This document shows positions 48,695-57,557 of a DNA stretch of 64,000 bases, in pieces; the stretch's first letter is position 1, and each line of letters begins with the position of its first letter. Origin of the DNA: Deltaproteobacteria bacterium UBA2409 (lineage in GTDB: Bacteria; Bdellovibrionota_C; UBA2361; DDRT01); NCBI GenBank assembly GCA_002343185.1, contig DDRT01000003.1, positions 40,566 through 104,565 on the forward strand. Reading direction: 5' to 3'. The position numbers and the translations under genes are program-made. Below the pieces are notes generated by a model. That model saw nothing but the letters and a program-made list of their open reading frames with translations, made no database searches and was not told the origin of the DNA.

Positions 48695-50216
48695 GTTTTC
48701 TTTTTGGTGTTGATGTTGATTTAGTTAAAAGTCTTTTAAAACTTTCGATTACAATCGGTCTTGTTTTTGATGGTTCAATTACTGCATCTATAAATCCTAA
48801 ACTTGCAGCATCCCAAGGGTTAGCAAGTGTATCTTTATAGTTAGCTATAAGTTCAGCTCTTTTTTGAACAGGATCTTTGGCTGATTCTATCTCTTTTCTG
48901 AAAATAATATTCACTGCTCCTTCAGGCCCCATTACAGCAATTTCCGCAGTGGGATAGGCAAAATTAAAATCTGCTCGAATATGTTTTGAGCTCATCACAT
49001 CATATGCACCACCATATGCTTTTCTTGTAATCACTGTTACTTTTGGCACTGTAGCCTCGGCGAAGGCATAAAGAAGCTTTGCTCCATGCCTTATGATTCC
49101 TCCATGTTCCTGCTCAACTCCTGGAAGAAATCCAGGAACATCAACTAATGTTAGAATTGGAATATTGAATGCATCGCAAAATCTAACGAACCTTGCACCT
49201 TTTGTGCTTGCATCAATATCAAGGCATCCTGCATTTTCTTTTGGTTGATTTGCAACAACACCGATTGAGTAGCCATCAAGTCTTATAAACCCTGTAACTA
49301 AATTTTGTGCAAAATAAGGTTGAAGCTCAAAGAAATAGCTCTCATCAGCTATCTCAATAATTATATCTTTAATGTCGTAAGGCTTTGAAGAATCTTCAGG
49401 AACAATCGTGTTTAGCTTTTCACTTTCACGGATTGGAAGATATTCGGTTTCAACTCTTGGAGTCTTCTCTTTATTATTTTGGGGGATAAAGCTTAATAGC
49501 TCTCTACAAAGCTCTAAAGTTTGTTTATCGTCTTGCCCTATTAAATGACAGATTCCGCTTTTTTCTGAATGACTTTCAGCTCCACCAAGCTCCTCTTTAG
49601 TAACATCTTCCTTAGTTACAGTTTTAATTACCTCAGGCCCAGTGATAAACATGTAACTTGTATCTTTGACCATGAGGATAAAGTCAGTGATAGCAGGTGA
49701 GTAAACAGCACCTCCGGCGCATGGCCCCATAATTAAGGAGATCTGAGGGATTACACCTGAGCAATCAGTGTTTCTTAGAAAGATATCAGCATATCCACCA
49801 AGGCTTAAAACTCCCTCCTGTATTCTTGCTCCTCCAGAGTCGTTAAGCCCGATTAAAGGCACACCAGAATCTTTTGCAAGATCCATAACCTTGCAGATCT
49901 TTTTTGCATGCCCCTCAGCCAAAGATCCTCCGAACACTGTAAAGTCTTGAGCAAAAACATAAACAGCTCGGCCGTTGATTTTGCCGGCTCCAGTTACAAC
50001 ACCGTCTCCAGGAATTTTTTGGTTTTCGAGTCCAAAAGCTGATGATCTATGAGTTACAAGGGCATCAAGCTCTAAAAAGCTTCCTGGATCTAGGAGCAGC
50101 TCTACACGCTCTCTAGCTGTTAATTTTCCAGCTTTATGCTGTTTGTCTATACGCTCTTGCCCCCCGGCATTCCTTGATTCCTCAAGCCTCTTACTTAGCT
50201 CTTTAAGTCGCGACAT
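48675..50216 (-). CDS. Propionyl/methylmalonyl-CoA carboxyltransferase subunit
   Basis: 513 residues, the normal length. The crotonase-like acyl-CoA and biotin sites are present: SSAFGLENQKIPGDGVVTG, GGARIQEGVLSLGGYADIF, MGPCAGGAVYSPAITDFILM and VDVPGFLPGVEQEHGGIIRHGAKLLYA, with AYGGAYDVMSSK. The match is to the MmdA/PccB group, so it is either propionyl-CoA carboxylase or the sodium-pumping methylmalonyl-CoA decarboxylase. The adjacent mutase supports C3 metabolism; no biotin carboxylase gene is in the window. It is divergent from the mutase with only 22 bases between. Confidence 0.93.
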   Translation of the reverse strand: MSRLKELSKRLEESRNAGGQERIDKQHKAGKLTARERVELLLDPGSFLELDALVTHRSSAFGLENQKIPGDGVVTGAGKINGRAVYVFAQDFTVFGGSLAEGHAKKICKVMDLAKDSGVPLIGLNDSGGARIQEGVLSLGGYADIFLRNTDCSGVIPQISLIMGPCAGGAVYSPAITDFILMVKDTSYMFITGPEVIKTVTKEDVTKEELGGAESHSEKSGICHLIGQDDKQTLELCRELLSFIPQNNKEKTPRVETEYLPIRESEKLNTIVPEDSSKPYDIKDIIIEIADESYFFELQPYFAQNLVTGFIRLDGYSIGVVANQPKENAGCLDIDASTKGARFVRFCDAFNIPILTLVDVPGFLPGVEQEHGGIIRHGAKLLYAFAEATVPKVTVITRKAYGGAYDVMSSKHIRADFNFAYPTAEIAVMGPEGAVNIIFRKEIESAKDPVQKRAELIANYKDTLANPWDAASLGFIDAVIEPSKTRPIVIESFKRLLTKSTSTPKRKHGNIPL

Positions 50217-50223
50217 CTATCGG

Positions 50224-50231
50224 ACTATAGT
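50224..50231. promoter_or_regulatory. Symmetric -10 element shared by two divergent genes
   Basis: ACTATAGT is its own reverse complement. Forward it gives TATAGT (50226-50231), ending 7 bases before the mutase ATG at 50239; in reverse it gives TATAGT (50229-50224), ending 7 bases before the carboxyltransferase ATG at 50216. Both transcripts would be leaderless and initiation in the two directions mutually exclusive. -35 boxes are weak on both sides. Confidence 0.65.
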
Positions 50232-50238
50232 CTAGGTT

Positions 50239-51711
50239 ATGAAGGAAGAAAAACCAGGAGAGTTTCCTTTTACAAGGGGGATACATCCCACAAATCAAAA
50301 GCTCTGGACTATGAGGCAGTATGCTGGTTTTGGGGACGCTAAGTCGTCTAACGAGCGTTACAGGTATCTCTTATCTCAAGGCACAACCGGGCTCAGTGTA
50401 GCCTTTGATCTACCCACCCAGATGGGGCGTGACCCTGATCATCCGCTTAGTAAGGGGGAAGTAGGAAGGGTGGGCGTGTCAATCGCATCGGTAGAGGATA
50501 TGGCTATTCTTTTAGATGGGCTACCACTTGATAAGATCTCAATATCAATGACCATAAATGCCACAGCAGCGATACTCCTTTCGTATCTACTAGTGGTGGC
50601 AGAAGAAAGAGGGGTGCCATGGAGTCAGATAAAGGGCACAACACAAAACGATATTCTAAAGGAATATATAGCAAGAGGGACATATATCTATCCTGTTGAA
50701 CACGGAATGAGGTTAGTCACAGATGTATTTTCTTTTTGTAGTGAAAAAGTTCCAAACTGGAATACGATAAGTATTTCAGGGTATCACATTAGAGAGGCAG
50801 GTAGCACAGCGATTGAAGAGGTAGCTTTTACACTTGCTAATGGAAAAGCATATGTTAAAGCCGCCTTATCTAAGGGGTTAAAAATTGATGATTTTGCCCC
50901 GAGACTTTCTTTCTTCTTTAACTGTCATATGAATTTTTTTGAAGAGGTTGCAAAGTTTAGAGCTGCAAGAAGGTTATGGGCAAAAATAATGAAGGATGAG
51001 TTTGGTGCTAAAGATCCTAAGTCACTAAAACTAAGATTTCATACTCAAACAGCTGGAAGCTCTCTTACTGCTCAACAACCACTAAATAACGTCATTAGAA
51101 CTACAACTGAAGCGCTTGCAGCAGTTCTTGGTGGGACTCAATCACTTCATACAAATTCTTATGATGAGGCACTTGGCTTGCCTACCGAAGATAGTGCAAC
51201 CCTTGCACTAAGGACTCAGCAGATCATCGCATATGAAACAGCTGTAGTTGATGAATTAGATCCACTCGGTGGGAGTTATTATGTTGAAAAATTAACTGAT
51301 GATCTTGAAAGGGGTGCAAGACTTTTAATAGATAAAGTTGATGGCTTAGGTGGCATGGAGAAAGCAATTTCTTTAGGCTTTCCCCAAGAATGTATTGAAA
51401 AATCCGCCTATGAGTTTCAGCGGGCAGTTGAACAAGGGGATCGTATTATTGTCGGTGTAAACAAGTTTACTGAGAATGATGATTTGCCTTCGGCATTAAC
51501 TATTAAGGAGAGTTTTGATGAAAAGCTGTTTAATTCATTTAAAAACTCAAGAGATCAAGATCGTGTTAAGGGAGCCCTACAAGCAATTAAAACTACTGCT
51601 GGAAAGGATAAGGTATTGATTCCGTTTATAATTGAGGCTGCAAGAGCTAGAGCTACAACGGGAGAGATATCTGAGGCTCTAAGACAAGTATTCGGAGAAT
51701 ATAGACAATAA
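50239..51711 (+). CDS. Methylmalonyl-CoA mutase, catalytic (barrel) subunit
   Basis: 490 residues. It has the substrate-barrel signature of the mutase alpha chain: RQYAGFGDAKSSNERYRYLLSQGTTGLSVAFDLPTQMGRD, MTINATAAILLSYLLVVAEERG, GTTQNDILKEYIARGTYIYP, HIREAGSTAIEEVAFTLANG and RFHTQTAGSSLTAQQPLNN, of which short parts are quoted. The C-terminal cobalamin-binding domain is missing, so a separate B12 subunit is needed, as in split mutases. It interconverts methylmalonyl-CoA and succinyl-CoA. Confidence 0.95.
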   Translation: MKEEKPGEFPFTRGIHPTNQKLWTMRQYAGFGDAKSSNERYRYLLSQGTTGLSVAFDLPTQMGRDPDHPLSKGEVGRVGVSIASVEDMAILLDGLPLDKISISMTINATAAILLSYLLVVAEERGVPWSQIKGTTQNDILKEYIARGTYIYPVEHGMRLVTDVFSFCSEKVPNWNTISISGYHIREAGSTAIEEVAFTLANGKAYVKAALSKGLKIDDFAPRLSFFFNCHMNFFEEVAKFRAARRLWAKIMKDEFGAKDPKSLKLRFHTQTAGSSLTAQQPLNNVIRTTTEALAAVLGGTQSLHTNSYDEALGLPTEDSATLALRTQQIIAYETAVVDELDPLGGSYYVEKLTDDLERGARLLIDKVDGLGGMEKAISLGFPQECIEKSAYEFQRAVEQGDRIIVGVNKFTENDDLPSALTIKESFDEKLFNSFKNSRDQDRVKGALQAIKTTAGKDKVLIPFIIEAARARATTGEISEALRQVFGEYRQ

Positions 51712-51741
51712 TCCCAAAGAGGTGTTTAATCGGGCGCCTTT

Positions 51742-52164
51742 ATGAAGAAGAAAGAACTTGATGAGCTAAAGAATACCCTAATTGAGGAAAAGAATAAGAT
51801 CCTTAATCATTTAGAACGATTAAGTGCATCTCAGGAGATTTCCGATGCTAACGCAAATGCAGGAGACTCTGCTGATATCGCCGCACTTGAAATTAATCAG
51901 GCAAGTCTGCAAAAAATAGGTAAAAGAGAAACCTATCTCCTTAAAAAGATTGATCTCGCTCTTCGTAAAATTGAAGAAGGTACCTATGGGGAGTGCGAAA
52001 GCTGTGGAGAAGCCATTGCTGTAGCAAGGCTAAGAGCCAGACCTGTAGCCCAGTTATGCATTGATTGTAAGACAGAGCAGGAAAACCTTGAGAGACGATA
52101 CTCTTCTGACCGAGATACAGAGGAAGAGGATGATATGTTTGAGGAAAGCTCTGAGGAGGCATAA
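51742..52164 (+). CDS. DksA/TraR-family zinc-finger transcription factor
   Basis: 140 residues. An N-terminal coiled coil (residues about 1-75, tip around GDSADIA at 41-47, keeping the acidic tip used in RNA polymerase secondary-channel binding) is followed by a zinc finger with C85, C88, C106 and C109 (GECESCGEAIAVARLRARP). The acidic C-terminus (EEEDDMFEESSEEA) is long. It probably works with ppGpp on RNA polymerase. It sits 30 bases after the mutase gene. Confidence 0.9.
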   Translation: MKKKELDELKNTLIEEKNKILNHLERLSASQEISDANANAGDSADIAALEINQASLQKIGKRETYLLKKIDLALRKIEEGTYGECESCGEAIAVARLRARPVAQLCIDCKTEQENLERRYSSDRDTEEEDDMFEESSEEA

Positions 52165-52331
52165 GATTCCTTCAAAGTTTTACCGGTTTTTTTAGGTAGT
52201 TTTACTTTAAGAAAATTAAAGTTTGTGATATTTTTTATTTTTTCTGGTGGGTCTTTCTTGATTTAGATTTTATTAGGACATAGACTTCCGAAAACAGCGT
52301 TATTATTTAATTTATTAAAAAGGGATCAAGT

Positions 52332-53474
52332 ATGGAAGGCGGAGATACAACAGCCAAAAAACTTCAGGACAACAACGCAGTAATCAAAGTGTTTGGAGTC
52401 GGTGGTGCCGGACTAAATGCTGTTAACAACATGATTCGCGGGAAACTTGAAGGGGTTGAGTTCTTTGCTGCAAATACTGATGCACAGCAGCTTCAATCTT
52501 CTGAAGCGCGAAATCGAATTCAGCTTGGTGGTGAGGTAACTAGAGGCCTTGGAGCTGGAGCAGATCCAGATGTTGGAGAAGCTGCTGCTAAAGAGTCAAT
52601 GGAAGATATCCGTAAGTCTCTTGAAGGCGCAGATATGGTTTTTATCACTGCAGGAATGGGTGGTGGAACAGGAACTTTAGGTGCTTCTGTAGTAGCTCAG
52701 GTTTCTAAAGAGCTTGGTTGCTTAACAGTTGGAGTAGTTACAAAGCCTTTCATGTTTGAAGGGAAGCGCAGAATGCGAAATGCTGATCGCGGAATTGAAG
52801 AACTAAAAAAACATGTTGATACTCTTATAACAATTCCTAATCAAAGATTGTTATCAATTGCAGGAAGAAATACTTCTTTAATCGAAACTTTTAAAAGAGC
52901 AGATGATATTCTGTTTCAAGCAGTAAGAGGTATCTCTGATCTTATTATTTATGAAGGGTTAGTAAACGTCGACTTTGCTGACGTAAGAGCAGTTATGTCC
53001 GAGATGGGCATGGCGATGATGGGAACTGGTGAGGCAACTGGTGATAACCGTGCAATTGAAGCAGCGGAGAAAGCAATTTCTAGCCCACTTCTTGAAGATA
53101 TTTCAATCCATGGTGCAAGAGGAGTTCTTATCAACGTTACGGCATCTCCTGATGTTACCTTACAAGAGGTTAACGAAGCTGCCGAGCTTATTCATGCAGA
53201 AGCTCATGATGAAGCAAACATCATATGGGGAATGGTTATTGATCCAAATCTCTCAGATAAAGTTAGAGTTACAGTTATTGCAACAGGCTTTGGAGAGCAC
53301 GGTGCAGCTTCTGTTGGAACTCCACTTGAGGAAAAACCAATTAGCTCAATTCCAAAAACCGGGATCGGTTCAACTGGTATTGGGGTGATTCCACTAAGAA
53401 AAGTATCTGTAATTGGCGGCGATGACGAAGAAAAACTCGACATCCCAACTTTCTTAAGAAAGCAGGCTGATTAA
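52332..53474 (+). CDS. ftsZ: Cell-division GTPase FtsZ
   Basis: 380 residues. It polymerises into the Z-ring at midcell. Diagnostic parts are IKVFGVGGAGLNAVNNMI, AANTDAQQL, LGAGADPDVG, the tubulin loop ITAGMGGGTGTLGASVVAQV (110-115 GGGTGT), GGRNTS-type region AGRNTSLIETFKRAD, and the conserved tail LDIPTFLRKQ. The signature is normally GGGTGTG followed by AAP; here it is GGGTGTL then GAS. The linker is short. A Shine-Dalgarno-like AAGGGA precedes the ATG. ftsA/ftsQ are not adjacent, which is unusual. Confidence 0.96.
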   Translation: MEGGDTTAKKLQDNNAVIKVFGVGGAGLNAVNNMIRGKLEGVEFFAANTDAQQLQSSEARNRIQLGGEVTRGLGAGADPDVGEAAAKESMEDIRKSLEGADMVFITAGMGGGTGTLGASVVAQVSKELGCLTVGVVTKPFMFEGKRRMRNADRGIEELKKHVDTLITIPNQRLLSIAGRNTSLIETFKRADDILFQAVRGISDLIIYEGLVNVDFADVRAVMSEMGMAMMGTGEATGDNRAIEAAEKAISSPLLEDISIHGARGVLINVTASPDVTLQEVNEAAELIHAEAHDEANIIWGMVIDPNLSDKVRVTVIATGFGEHGAASVGTPLEEKPISSIPKTGIGSTGIGVIPLRKVSVIGGDDEEKLDIPTFLRKQAD

Positions 53475-53524
53475 TTAGCTAGTTTCTTGAGTAAGGAAAT
53501 ATTTAGCAGTAGCCTTTAGGTTCT

Positions 53525-54871
53525 GTGTACAGTATTGTCCGATCAAATGACTTAGACCTCGCCAGAAATGGTGATACAGAAGCTAGAGCTAGATTAGTCC
53601 AAAGTAATATGGGGCTAATTTCAAGTCTCTCAAATCGTTTTGGGAGATCCTTAGGTGATGATGCTCGATCTATAGCTGTACTAGGATTCAACCATGCAAT
53701 TGATCATTTCGATCCAAGTCGAGGGATTTCTTTTTCTGGATATTCAGCAGGAGTAATTATTCTTGCATTGCGTGAAGAGGAAAGAAAAGAGCGATTAGCA
53801 ATAAATTTGCGTTCAAGGAAAACTGAGGATGACTACAGAGATTGGTTAGCAGCAGAGAATCTAGCAACAGCAGAGTTAGGACGACGACCAAACTTTAATG
53901 AGATAGCAAATGTCGCAGGATTTAACCAGGATGCAGCAGTAAGAGTTCTGAGTAAAGCACTACTACCTTATTCATTAGATTTGCCAGTTAAATCAGAGGG
54001 GGACGATACTCAAATGCCCTTAGACTTTTTAAAGGATCCATCAATCAAAGATCCTGACATCAGGATCGAACACGAACAGTTCCTACTTCAAGCTAGAAGG
54101 GCGTTTACCTTACTTCCAGAAAGAGAGCGCTATATAATTGAATCTTTGTATAGCGAACCAAGGATTCCAAATAGTGAAATCGCAGAGACTCTTGGTGTTG
54201 GGCTTTCAAGGGTTCAGCAGATTCGTGTACGCGCACTAGAAATGCTAGGGAAAGCGTTGGATGATGACATAGTAGTCTCTTACTGCCCCTCTGATTGGGC
54301 ACAAACTCTAGGAGTCGGAGGAGAGCTATCAATCAGACGATTTAGATCAATTTTATGGATGGTAGATCTAATTGGAGTTCCCGAAGTTGATAGAATCGAG
54401 ATGGGAATGAAACGCTGTGCTGAGGCTTTAGGATTGAGTGAAGAAAGTTTAAAATCTTTAGTTTCTGGAGAGGAAAATCTTCCACCCGACTTAGTTTTTA
54501 AATTAGTCAGAAATTTATTCAAGAATTATAACCCCGATCTCGACCAGGCTATTAAGATGTTGAAGCTGTTTGCAGATCCTAGATGCCATAATTGGCGATC
54601 ATTAAGCCCTTCAATAAAAAGACGTAAAGCACTCAGTGATTTTAGAACAGCTCACGAGGCTTACAAACTAGATTCAACAAAAGTAGCCAAGATAATGGGA
54701 ATTTTTCCTAAACGACATGAAAGGATTATTTTTGGACTTGATCACCTTGAAAAATTCGAGCTTTCGAGACTTGATAGGCTGGCTTGGCATGTTGGGCAAG
54801 AAAGGTTTGATGGTTCTGAGGTTTTCTTAAGACCAGAATCGGTAAGACCTAGCTCCTTTTCGAGACCCTAA
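53525..54871 (+). CDS. Sigma-70-family factor with long C-terminal extension
   Basis: 448 residues from a GTG start. Region 2 is at about 20-85 (LVQSNMGLISSLSNRFG, GFNHAIDHFDPSRGISFSGYSAG), region 3-like at about 100-160 (ELGRRPNFNEIANVAGF) and region 4 at about 190-235 (LPERERYIIESLYSEPRIPNSEIAETLGVGLSRVQQIRVRAL). Region 1.1 is absent. About 200 further residues contain two possible helix-turn-helix-like segments (CAEALGLSEESLKSLVSGEENLP, VAKIMGIFPKRHERIIFG). The aromatic residues of region 2.3 are weak, so it is probably an alternative sigma factor with a regulatory tail. Its regulon is unknown. Confidence 0.8.
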   Translation: MYSIVRSNDLDLARNGDTEARARLVQSNMGLISSLSNRFGRSLGDDARSIAVLGFNHAIDHFDPSRGISFSGYSAGVIILALREEERKERLAINLRSRKTEDDYRDWLAAENLATAELGRRPNFNEIANVAGFNQDAAVRVLSKALLPYSLDLPVKSEGDDTQMPLDFLKDPSIKDPDIRIEHEQFLLQARRAFTLLPERERYIIESLYSEPRIPNSEIAETLGVGLSRVQQIRVRALEMLGKALDDDIVVSYCPSDWAQTLGVGGELSIRRFRSILWMVDLIGVPEVDRIEMGMKRCAEALGLSEESLKSLVSGEENLPPDLVFKLVRNLFKNYNPDLDQAIKMLKLFADPRCHNWRSLSPSIKRRKALSDFRTAHEAYKLDSTKVAKIMGIFPKRHERIIFGLDHLEKFELSRLDRLAWHVGQERFDGSEVFLRPESVRPSSFSRP

Positions 54872-54891
54872 ATCTGTGTCATGTTTCATTA

Positions 54892-55914
54892 GTGAACCAA
54901 AGAGGGATCGCCTTAATTCTTGTTACCTTTATAGTTTCCCTTGTAACTATAATTGTTGTTCACTTTACTCAAGTCACCTATCTTTCCTCCAGGGCTAATG
55001 CTCATATTCAAAGAAGTGTCGAGGCAGAGTATCTTTTAAAATCTCTTATTTCTGTTTCGAAATCATTAATTAAAAACGATAAGACCACCGAGGTAAACTT
55101 TGAGCAGGATCTTTGGTTTAGATTCTTCAATGGAACAGCCTTTGATGGCACATTAATTGGAGCACGTGGGGCAACCCTAACTCTTCAAATAAGGCCATGG
55201 GAAGAGAAGATTGATCTTAGATCTTTAGTTACAAGCACAGGTACCGTTGGATCTACAGAGAAGCAATGGATGGACATTGCTCAAAGACTGTTTATGTACT
55301 TAGGGTTTGATTCAGATGGGGAAGAAGATCAAACAGGACTTTTCCCTAGTAAAGTTTTTGATTCGTATGAAATGGTTGCTAATCTTGTTGATTATATGGA
55401 TAAAGATCCAACAGGAAATGAAACAAACTACCAGGATGGACTTTATCAAGGGATAGAGAGCCAGGTGAAGAAAGACACATTTCCAAATGAGCGAATAAGA
55501 AAATTTTCAGAGCTTATTTTGGTACCTGGTTTTACACCAAACAGATTGCAAGCACTTTTACCTTATGTGTGCGAACCAATCGATCAGGTTAACTATCAGA
55601 TAAATGTCAATGCAGCTCCTAGCATGGTACTACAAGCACTTCATGAAGATGTAACTCCATCTGAGGCAGAGCGTATCATTGAAGATCGCAAAATAGCTCC
55701 ATTTACTGACGTTGATATGAGAACCAGAATAAATACATTAATTTCGGCTGGTTCAGCCGTGGGGCCACTCTTAAGGCCTACTGAAAAGGTTTTTGAAGTA
55801 ATCGCACGAGTTGAGTACGGTTCTGGGGCTTATATTTCCAGAGCATTTTTGGACTCTTCCGGTAGTTTTGGACAGCGCACTTTTCCAAATGAGTTAAAGT
55901 ATGAGGTGTTTTAA
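54892..55914 (+). CDS. gspK: General secretion pathway minor pseudopilin GspK
   Basis: 340 residues from GTG. The short leader MNQRG is followed by IALILVTFIVSLVTIIVVHF, the prepilin-like helix without the usual Glu5, as is typical for GspK. The periplasmic part contains WEEKIDLRSLVTS, DYMDKDPTGNE, FSELILVPGFTPNRLQALLPYVC and YQINVNAAPSMVLQAL, matching the SAM-like domains of GspK at the tip of type II pseudopili. No other gsp genes lie in the window, so it is separated from its operon. Confidence 0.9.
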   Translation: MNQRGIALILVTFIVSLVTIIVVHFTQVTYLSSRANAHIQRSVEAEYLLKSLISVSKSLIKNDKTTEVNFEQDLWFRFFNGTAFDGTLIGARGATLTLQIRPWEEKIDLRSLVTSTGTVGSTEKQWMDIAQRLFMYLGFDSDGEEDQTGLFPSKVFDSYEMVANLVDYMDKDPTGNETNYQDGLYQGIESQVKKDTFPNERIRKFSELILVPGFTPNRLQALLPYVCEPIDQVNYQINVNAAPSMVLQALHEDVTPSEAERIIEDRKIAPFTDVDMRTRINTLISAGSAVGPLLRPTEKVFEVIARVEYGSGAYISRAFLDSSGSFGQRTFPNELKYEVF

Positions 55915-55925
55915 TTGTATGGCCA

Positions 55926-55959
55926 AGTGGGGGTCAGGCCTCCCGGCCTGACCCCCACT
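55926..55959. terminator. Perfect family A palindrome between convergent genes
   Basis: AGTGGGGGTCAGGCC (55926-55940) is perfectly complementary to GGCCTGACCCCCACT (55945-55959), with a TCCC loop. It lies between gspK and sodB and could terminate both, although no T-tract follows. It is the most compact form of the dispersed repeat. Confidence 0.7.
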
Positions 55960-55981
55960 AGCCTGCCTGCCTCAAGTTCAA

Positions 55982-56572
55982 CTACAAAAACCTTTTAGCA
56001 ACATCATCCCAGTTGATTACATTAGTAAATGCATCAACATAGGCAGCACGGTTATTTTGATATTTTAAGTAATAGGCATGCTCCCATACATCACAGGCTA
56101 AAATAGGAGTTGTAACCCATTGTGAAAGATCCTGATGCTTTTCGGCTGTTAGAATATCAAGAGTTTTTGTCATCTGGTTTTTTACTAGTAAGACCCAGCC
56201 TGATCCCTCAACTGCAGTGCCTGCTGCTTTAAATTGAGCCATCATTTTTTCAAAACTTCCAAATCTGCTTGCGATTGCATCATTTAAGTCACCGTTTTTC
56301 GGAGTTCCACCACCATTTGGTTTCATGTTTTCCCAAAAGATCACATGTAAGAAGTGACCAGCTCCATGAAATGCTGCTTCTCGTTCCCAATGTTTAACAA
56401 GAGCAAAATCACCCTTCTCTCTAGCCTCTGCTAACTTGCTTTCAGCGTTATTTAAACCATTAACATAAGCAAGGTGATGCTTATCGTGATGTAACCTCAT
56501 AGTTTGCTCATCGATGAATGGCTCAAGAGCGTTATATTCATATGGAAGTGGGGGTAGGGTGTGATTGGTCAT
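55982..56572 (-). CDS. sodB: Fe/Mn superoxide dismutase
   Basis: 196 residues. It dismutates superoxide in the cytoplasm. Metal ligands are H28 (MRLHHDKHHLAYVNGLN), H76 (FLHVIFWENM), D161 and H165 (ACDVWEHAYYL). GGGTPKNGDL and the Gly-rich middle are typical. Fe or Mn preference cannot be decided with certainty from sequence. It has a Shine-Dalgarno AGGAGA upstream. It is convergent with gspK. Confidence 0.95.
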   Translation of the reverse strand: MTNHTLPPLPYEYNALEPFIDEQTMRLHHDKHHLAYVNGLNNAESKLAEAREKGDFALVKHWEREAAFHGAGHFLHVIFWENMKPNGGGTPKNGDLNDAIASRFGSFEKMMAQFKAAGTAVEGSGWVLLVKNQMTKTLDILTAEKHQDLSQWVTTPILACDVWEHAYYLKYQNNRAAYVDAFTNVINWDDVAKRFL

Positions 56573-56672
56573 AGTGAGTCTCCTTTAATCTGCTCAGATT
56601 ATATAGCCCTGAGCCAAAAGCACAAGATTTCCACTATGTTGGTTTCTTTATGATCTGGTATGGTAGTTACCT

Positions 56673-57545
56673 GTGGGACGAGTATTGTTGTTTTCAGCAC
56701 TTTTTTTAATCTCAGGAATGTTCTCAGAAGAGGACAATGCATGTAGAAAACATTATGTTTTCTGTCCTGGATGTAAGGTTGGAAGTGTCATATCACCCTC
56801 TCCAACTCCGACTGGTGATGATGACGATGGAACAGTAACTAGAACGCCTTCGCCATCTATATCTCCAACTCCGACTAATACCTCAGCAGCACTGACTCCT
56901 ACTGGCTCTCCATCGCCAACCCCAACCGTTGACCCTGATGAAGATCCTGAAGATGAAGAGGCAATTCAGATCTTTAAAGAGATAAATGCCTTACCAACGT
57001 CAGCACCGTTAGGAGAACTAAATAATTGGATCGGTAATCAAGACAGTAAGCCTCTGCAATTTACTGATTCTGATGGTGATGGATTTAGTGATGAAGTGGA
57101 AACCAGGTTCGACACTAACTCGAACGATCCAAATTCTTTCCCTTCTGGAGTCACTACTACAAGTTTATCAAATAGAGTAAAAGGGAAAGACTCAGATTTT
57201 GATGGACTATCAGACTCTGAAGAAAGTTCTGTAGGTGCAAATTCTTATGTGAGAGACTCCGATCAGGATGGTTGTCTTGATGGACTTGAGGTTATGTTTG
57301 GCTCTGATCCTTTAGACTCAAACTCTAAGCCAAAAGAAGATTCCGATGGAGATTGTATTCCTGATAGTGAAGAACGCTCAAGGACTACTAGTTCTAATTC
57401 GACTGATACAGATGGAGATGGTTTGTCAGATGGTGATGAGCTTGTAATTGGTACTGATCCTTTTCATCCGGATACAGATAAAGATGGAATCTCTGATGCA
57501 AGGGAAGTTAGACTTGGCAGTGACCCGATGATCCCCGAATGGTAA
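56673..57545 (+). CDS. Secreted thrombospondin-type-3 calcium-binding repeat protein
   Basis: 290 residues from GTG. It has a signal peptide (RVLLFSALFLISGMFS), then three Cys (RKHYVFCPGCK) and a Ser/Thr/Pro linker with repeated SPTPT units (about 40-90). From about 130 on come at least five DxDxDGxSD-type calcium loops: DSDGDGFSDEVE, DSDFDGLSDSEE, DSDQDGCLDGLE, DTDGDGLSDGDE and DTDKDGISDARE. Such proteins are surface or adhesion-type. A TATGGT -10-like box lies close to the start. It is followed after 12 bases by deoC. Confidence 0.85.
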   Translation: MGRVLLFSALFLISGMFSEEDNACRKHYVFCPGCKVGSVISPSPTPTGDDDDGTVTRTPSPSISPTPTNTSAALTPTGSPSPTPTVDPDEDPEDEEAIQIFKEINALPTSAPLGELNNWIGNQDSKPLQFTDSDGDGFSDEVETRFDTNSNDPNSFPSGVTTTSLSNRVKGKDSDFDGLSDSEESSVGANSYVRDSDQDGCLDGLEVMFGSDPLDSNSKPKEDSDGDCIPDSEERSRTTSSNSTDTDGDGLSDGDELVIGTDPFHPDTDKDGISDAREVRLGSDPMIPEW

Positions 57546-57557
57546 CCGTTTAAGGTA

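Noticed and set aside
52165..52331. Riboswitch or small RNA before ftsZ
   Set aside because: The stretch is AT-rich with T-runs but no stable stem could be drawn by eye; treated as an ordinary leader.
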